A stretch of DNA of 64,000 nt, taken from positions 620,001 to 684,000 of the forward strand of contig NZ_JAENHO010000006.1 in NCBI RefSeq assembly GCF_016785085.1, read 5' to 3'. Both the position numbers and the translations under genes were made by a program. Shown here one piece after another: positions 60,132 through 64,000 of this stretch; position 1 is the first letter of the stretch, and each line of letters opens with the position of its first letter. The notes under the pieces were generated by a model. It made no database searches and was not told where the DNA came from. It saw nothing but the letters and a program-made list of their open reading frames with translations. Source of the stretch: Paractinoplanes lichenicola. Its GTDB lineage: Bacteria; Actinomycetota; Actinomycetes; Mycobacteriales; Micromonosporaceae.

Positions 60132-62285
60132 TTACGCCTTTTCGTCGAGGAAGATTCGCCGCACGACGCGCTCGGCGGCCCGACCGTCGTCGAGATAGCA
60201 GAAGCGCTCCCGGAACGCCGCACGGGCGACCTGAGCCGCCCCGCCGGCGTACGCACCACTGCGCAACACGTCGGCCAGCGTGACGAAATCTGTTGCCACC
60301 GCGCCCGGCGGCTCGGCCAGCAGATCGAAGTACGTGCCTCTCACATCGCGATAGACCGGCCAATCCGGCGCGAACACGACGATCGGGCGATCAAGCACCG
60401 CAAAATCGAACATCGCCGATGAGTAGTCGGTCAGCAGCACGTCGGCGGCCAGATAGAGGTCCTCGACGACCGGATGCTCGGAGACGTCGACGACGGTGCC
60501 GCCGCTGGGCAGCTCGGTGTCGGCCGAGAAGTAGTGCTTGCGGACCAGCAGCGTCGTCTCCGGCCCGAGCGCCTGGGCCAGCCGCTCGACGTCGAGCACC
60601 TGGTGCCCGGCGGGCAGCCACTCGCGATGGGTCGGCATGTAGAGCACGACCCGTCGCCCGGCCGGGATGCCGAGCTGCTCGCGGGCCGCGGCGGTGTCGG
60701 CGGCGGTCGCCCGGGCCATCCGGTCGTTGCGCGGATAGCCCACCTCGAGCGTCTCGTACGAGGTGGGATAGGCCGACTCCCAGGCGATCGTGGTGTGCGC
60801 GTTGGCCGTCAGGCTGAAGTCCCAGCGGTCGGCGCGCCGCATCTGGCCCGGAAAATCCTGATCCCGTACGCCCGCGGGGTGGTCGACCTGGTCGGCGCCC
60901 ATCTTCTTGAGCGGGGTGCCGTGGTGGGTCATGACGTGCGTGGTGCCGCGCCGCTTGACCATCCGGTTCGGCCAGTTGACGTTGTTGATCAGATAGCGGG
61001 CCCGGGCCAGCGCGCGGTAGTAGGGCAGGGTGCCCGCCACGACGTGATCCGTTCCGGGCGGCAGCGACCGGGCGCGGGCCGGGCCGACCACCCACACGTG
61101 GCGCACGCCGGGGACCAGCTCGGCGGCCTTCTCGGCGATCGCGGCCGGGTTGCAGCCGACCCCGCGATACCAGTACGCGGCGTAGAGCGCGAGCGACTGG
61201 TCGACCGGCAGGCGCAGCTGGGCGCGGTAGTAGAGGTGACCCACGGCCTGACGGGCCCGGCGCTTGACAAAGCCGCCGACCCGCCGGACGAGCCGCTTGG
61301 CCCGGCGCGCCCTGCCGATGGCGAAGTCGAACATCCGCATCGAGCCGTACGAGCCGCGGGCCACCATCCGGTAGCGCACGCCCTCGCCGCCGCCGGGCGC
61401 CGGATAACCCGCGGGCGGCAGATACTTCCCGTACATCTCGTGCATCCGCCCGAAGAAGCGCGCCCGGGAATCGCGGGGCACCCGGGCGTCGTGCCGCAGC
61501 ACCCGCAGGAAGTGCCAGATCATCCGGCGGAAGAGCAGGCCACGCACCTCGTCGCCGGGCGAGGCGTACTTCGCGGCGAGGGCCATCGCGTGGTCCCAGT
61601 GGTCGAAGACCTCGAAGTGCCGGTCGCCCACGGTCCGGGTGATCGCGCCGGTGCGGCGCTGCCGATAGTGCACACACGTACGCGAGAGGGTGCTGATCTT
61701 GGGGGCGGCCAGCATGACGGGGAAGGAGAACGAGACGTCCTCGTACCACCCGGCCTCGAAGACGAACCCGAGACGCAGCAGGAACTCGCGCCGGACGACC
61801 TTGTTCCAGGCCACGTGCAGGATGTTGAGCACCCGTGGCCACTGCTCGACCGAGAACACCTCGGGCGCCTCGGCCAGCGCCTTGCGCGCCGTGCCGGCCT
61901 GCACCCGGCCGTCCCAGTGCACCCTGTCCCAGCCGACGATCAGCAGGTCGGCCGCGGTCGAGCGGAGCCGGGCGGCCACCGCGGCCAGGGAACCGGGCGA
62001 GAGCCAGTCGTCGGAGTCCACGAACCAGACGTACTCGCCGGTGGCGTGCTCGAGGCCGAGGTTGCGGGCGCGGCCCAGGCCGAGGTTTTCGGGGGCGGTG
62101 ACCACCCGTACGCGGGGGTCGCGCGCGGCGTACTCGGCGAGGATCGCGCCGCTGTAGTCGGGCGAGCGGTCGTCGACGGCGACCACCTCGAAGTCGGTGA
62201 ACGACTGGCTCAGCAGCGAGTCGAGACACTGCCGCAGGTAGCCCTGCACCTTGTAGACCGGCAGAACGATGCTCAGGAACGTCAC
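60132..62285 (-). CDS. Fused GT2 glycosyltransferase and CDP-glycerol glycerophosphotransferase (TagF-like)
   Basis: A 717-residue fusion. Residues 1-220 are a GT2 enzyme: FLSIVLPVYKVQGYL, then WFVDSDDWLSPGSL with the DxD metal site. Residues about 340-715 match CDP-glycerol:glycerophosphotransferases: NNVNWPNRMVKRRGTTHVMT, HHGTPLKKMGAD, VLYMPTHREWLPAG and VLLTDYSSAMFDFAVLDRP, which hold the active-site His and donor site of TagF. The fusion is expected to build a teichoic-acid-like wall polymer with alternating sugar and polyol phosphate. The GTG at 62285 overlaps the stop of the preceding CDP-alcohol phosphotransferase gene (GTGA). Confidence 0.9.
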   Translation of the reverse strand: MTFLSIVLPVYKVQGYLRQCLDSLLSQSFTDFEVVAVDDRSPDYSGAILAEYAARDPRVRVVTAPENLGLGRARNLGLEHATGEYVWFVDSDDWLSPGSLAAVAARLRSTAADLLIVGWDRVHWDGRVQAGTARKALAEAPEVFSVEQWPRVLNILHVAWNKVVRREFLLRLGFVFEAGWYEDVSFSFPVMLAAPKISTLSRTCVHYRQRRTGAITRTVGDRHFEVFDHWDHAMALAAKYASPGDEVRGLLFRRMIWHFLRVLRHDARVPRDSRARFFGRMHEMYGKYLPPAGYPAPGGGEGVRYRMVARGSYGSMRMFDFAIGRARRAKRLVRRVGGFVKRRARQAVGHLYYRAQLRLPVDQSLALYAAYWYRGVGCNPAAIAEKAAELVPGVRHVWVVGPARARSLPPGTDHVVAGTLPYYRALARARYLINNVNWPNRMVKRRGTTHVMTHHGTPLKKMGADQVDHPAGVRDQDFPGQMRRADRWDFSLTANAHTTIAWESAYPTSYETLEVGYPRNDRMARATAADTAAAREQLGIPAGRRVVLYMPTHREWLPAGHQVLDVERLAQALGPETTLLVRKHYFSADTELPSGGTVVDVSEHPVVEDLYLAADVLLTDYSSAMFDFAVLDRPIVVFAPDWPVYRDVRGTYFDLLAEPPGAVATDFVTLADVLRSGAYAGGAAQVARAAFRERFCYLDDGRAAERVVRRIFLDEKA

Positions 62286-64000
62286 GAGCGGGAGCCACCT
62301 GTCCGCCAGTCGGCGATCGCGTTGACCAGGAACGTGCCCGCGACGAACACCGCCAGACCCGCCATCACCCAGGTCGGCACGCCGGCCACGGCCCCGGCCG
62401 CCACCACGAGCACCCGGCCCTCCCAGCCGAGCACGGCCCGCCGGGGACGGCCCTCGGGCGCAGCCTTCTCCATGCGGGCGACCAGGTCGTAGTGGTGCAG
62501 GGTGAGCGCGAAGATCAGGGCGTAGACCACGGGCGGCGGCACCGAGCCGGACAGCCCGGCCGCCGCGATGATCAGGAACTCGGCGGCGCGCAGGGCGGCC
62601 GGGATCAGCCAGTCGAGCGGGCCGCCGTGCCGAGACCGGGCGGACAGCCCCGCGGCCAGCACGATCAGCGTGGTCACGACCAGCGCGACCTTGGCGGGCG
62701 GATCGATCCACCCGGCGAGCAGCGCGATCACGAGCGCCAACGAGGCGACGGCGGCGAGCGCGGCGAAGGCCAGCGGGGCGGGCAGGGCGGCCCGGACGAG
62801 CAGCCCGTCGTCGCGGAACCGCATGGTGTCCACCTTGTCGAGCACGCCGACCCGCATGCTGATCGCCCGCAGCGAGCGCAGGGCCAGCGTGTAGGCCATC
62901 GCGAACAGGCCGCAGACGACCATGGCGGCCAGCGCGATCCGCCCGTTCGTGAAGATCGCCAGCACCGCCATCAGCGCCCAGCGCTCGCCGATCGGGAACA
63001 CCACGATCCGCTTGAGCCAGTACGCCACCGAGCCGGTGTCGCCCTGCACCCGCGTCGACGCCGCGCTCAGCCGGGCGCCCACTCCCCCGGCGGCCTGCGG
63101 GCGGGGACGGGCGGCGGCCTCGTCGTGCAGCGCGCCGTACCAGGCGTCGGTCATGTGCCGCACGGTCTGCAGCACGATCGCGGTGATGGCCAGCGGCCAC
63201 GCGTAGGGCAGCCCGATCCGCTCGGCGCCCGCGGCCAGCCCGGCGTACGCCGCGTACTCCTTCGCGCGGTCGGCCATCGTGTCGAGCCAGCCGCCGAACG
63301 CCCCGAACCGCCGGGTGTATCGGGCCAGCTGACCGTCCACGCAGTCGAGCACGAACCCCAGGTAGAGCAGGATGCCGCCGGCGATCATCGCGGGCCGCGA
63401 GGCCTGCCAGAACGCGAGCGCGGCGGCCACCGCGAACAGCACCGAGATCGCCGTGACGCCGCTCGGGGTCAGGCCGAGCCGGGCCGAGGCCTTCGTGACC
63501 AGCGGCGACCAGGTGCTCACGGCGTACGTGGTGAAGAAGTCGTCCTTCTCCTTGACGGCCATGCGCAGCCGCGCCTTGTCCTCGTCGACCGCGGCAACCT
63601 GCTCGCGGGCCCGGGTCAGCTCGGCGCTGTCGTGCACGAGGCCGGCCCGGAGCAGCCGCAGCGGGGTCGCGACCGGCACGACACCGGCCTCGAGCAGCGC
63701 GGGCAGCAGGTCCTTCTCGTCGCGCCCGGCCACCTCGGCCAGCCGGGGCCGGTCGGCCGGGGCCACGCAGATCGCGCCGAGATAGCGCACGTTGCCGGGC
63801 TCGTCCGTCGCCGGGAGCAGCTTGCCGCGGTCCTCGCGCAGGTCACCGGCCGGGTCGGGGGCGACCAGGGCGGTCGTGCGGCCGGCCGGCTCGGTGGCCA
63901 GCATCCACAGCAGGCTGGGGTGTGCCACCAGGTTGTCGGCGCAGATCAGCACCGGCTCGTCGGTCACCTCGCGCAACGCGTCGGTGCTGCTCTCGACCCG
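62282..64000 (-). CDS. CDP-alcohol phosphatidyltransferase-type enzyme, start outside window
   Basis: The frame is open to the right edge (573 codons inside), so the N-terminus is missing. The visible N-terminal part (about 140 residues) looks like a truncated nucleotidyltransferase domain (VLICADNLVAHPSLLWMLA). Then comes a CDP-alcohol phosphotransferase domain with DCVDGQLARYTRRFGAFGGW, continuing LDTMADRAKEY, the DG-x2-AR-x8-G-x3-D-x3-D signature, and a long tail with about ten helices. Fusions of this type are known from inositol-phosphate lipid pathways and from actinobacterial proteins with a DUF5941 tail. It is coupled to the GT2-TagF gene and probably supplies a polyol-phosphate or lipid precursor. 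Confidence 0.85.
   Translation of the reverse strand, partial: RVESSTDALREVTDEPVLICADNLVAHPSLLWMLATEPAGRTTALVAPDPAGDLREDRGKLLPATDEPGNVRYLGAICVAPADRPRLAEVAGRDEKDLLPALLEAGVVPVATPLRLLRAGLVHDSAELTRAREQVAAVDEDKARLRMAVKEKDDFFTTYAVSTWSPLVTKASARLGLTPSGVTAISVLFAVAAALAFWQASRPAMIAGGILLYLGFVLDCVDGQLARYTRRFGAFGGWLDTMADRAKEYAAYAGLAAGAERIGLPYAWPLAITAIVLQTVRHMTDAWYGALHDEAAARPRPQAAGGVGARLSAASTRVQGDTGSVAYWLKRIVVFPIGERWALMAVLAIFTNGRIALAAMVVCGLFAMAYTLALRSLRAISMRVGVLDKVDTMRFRDDGLLVRAALPAPLAFAALAAVASLALVIALLAGWIDPPAKVALVVTTLIVLAAGLSARSRHGGPLDWLIPAALRAAEFLIIAAAGLSGSVPPPVVYALIFALTLHHYDLVARMEKAAPEGRPRRAVLGWEGRVLVVAAGAVAGVPTWVMAGLAVFVAGTFLVNAIADWRTGGSRS

Noticed and set aside
1..64000. CRISPR arrays, insertion sequences, prophage genes, tRNA or rRNA genes
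   Set aside because: I saw no regularly spaced repeats, transposase or integrase motifs, attachment sites, or tRNA/rRNA signatures. A dedicated tRNA scan could not be run.

Overview
This is very high-GC DNA with densely packed genes, start/stop overlaps of the ATGA/GTGA type and many GTG starts. Gene content (AfsR-like regulators, ECF sigma/zinc anti-sigma pairs, actinobacterial c-di-AMP riboswitches, TagF-like wall polymer enzymes) points to a filamentous actinomycete. Micromonosporaceae, perhaps Actinoplanes, is my best guess; this is inferred from style and content, not from a marker gene.

Region 1 (about 1-2563 and 7858-20997) is a glycan locus, interrupted at 2925-7792 by a GNAT acetyltransferase and a two-component system with an MMPL exporter. 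One arm (plus strand, 14819-20997) encodes PseB, PseC, two unfamiliar proteins, a CMP-sugar-type cytidylyltransferase (PseF) and PseG, which make a pseudaminic-acid-like nonulosonic acid. The opposite arm (minus strand, 14625-7858) encodes an acyl carrier protein, a ketoreductase, an AMP-ligase, a LuxE-like synthetase, a LuxC-like acyl reductase and a GT-C-like membrane protein, nearly all translationally coupled. The two unfamiliar proteins (a GT-B-like protein and a Rossmann methyltransferase-like protein) occur a second time as a coupled pair at the left edge. This combination is the strongest candidate for a little-described system. The synthase PseI and acetyltransferase PseH are not in the window.

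Region 2 (20975-29066) holds a quinone oxidoreductase, a DHA2 exporter, an S66 LD-carboxypeptidase-like peptidase, and a receiver-less LuxR protein divergent from a large AfsR/SARP-type regulator, with an 11-bp-phased TTCA repeat between them. Region 3 (29227-36773) is a furanose-utilisation operon: a YtfQ-like binding lipoprotein, a secreted GH2 enzyme with two AbfB/CBM42 modules, a double ATPase and two permeases. Region 4 (36774-43852) has an anti-sigma/ECF sigma pair, a bacterial neprosin-like peptidase, a broken corA, a cysteine dioxygenase/rhodanese pair and an MFS exporter with a divergent TetR and three operator copies.

Region 5 (43907-49364) carries a TPR-diguanylate cyclase, a lipoprotein, a LacI/MFS pair with two perfect palindromes, an Atu4866-type protein and a TetR regulator. 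Region 6 (49544-64000) is cell-envelope oriented: a Wzm/Wzt-type polymer exporter, two paralogous secreted LAS-type peptidases each behind its own c-di-AMP (ydaO-type) riboswitch, a GH65 phosphorylase with beta-phosphoglucomutase, an RsbW-like ATPase, a membrane protein, a UgpC-type ATPase, a GT2-TagF fusion and a CDP-alcohol phosphotransferase cut by the right edge.

All calls come from reading the sequence; no database search was possible.
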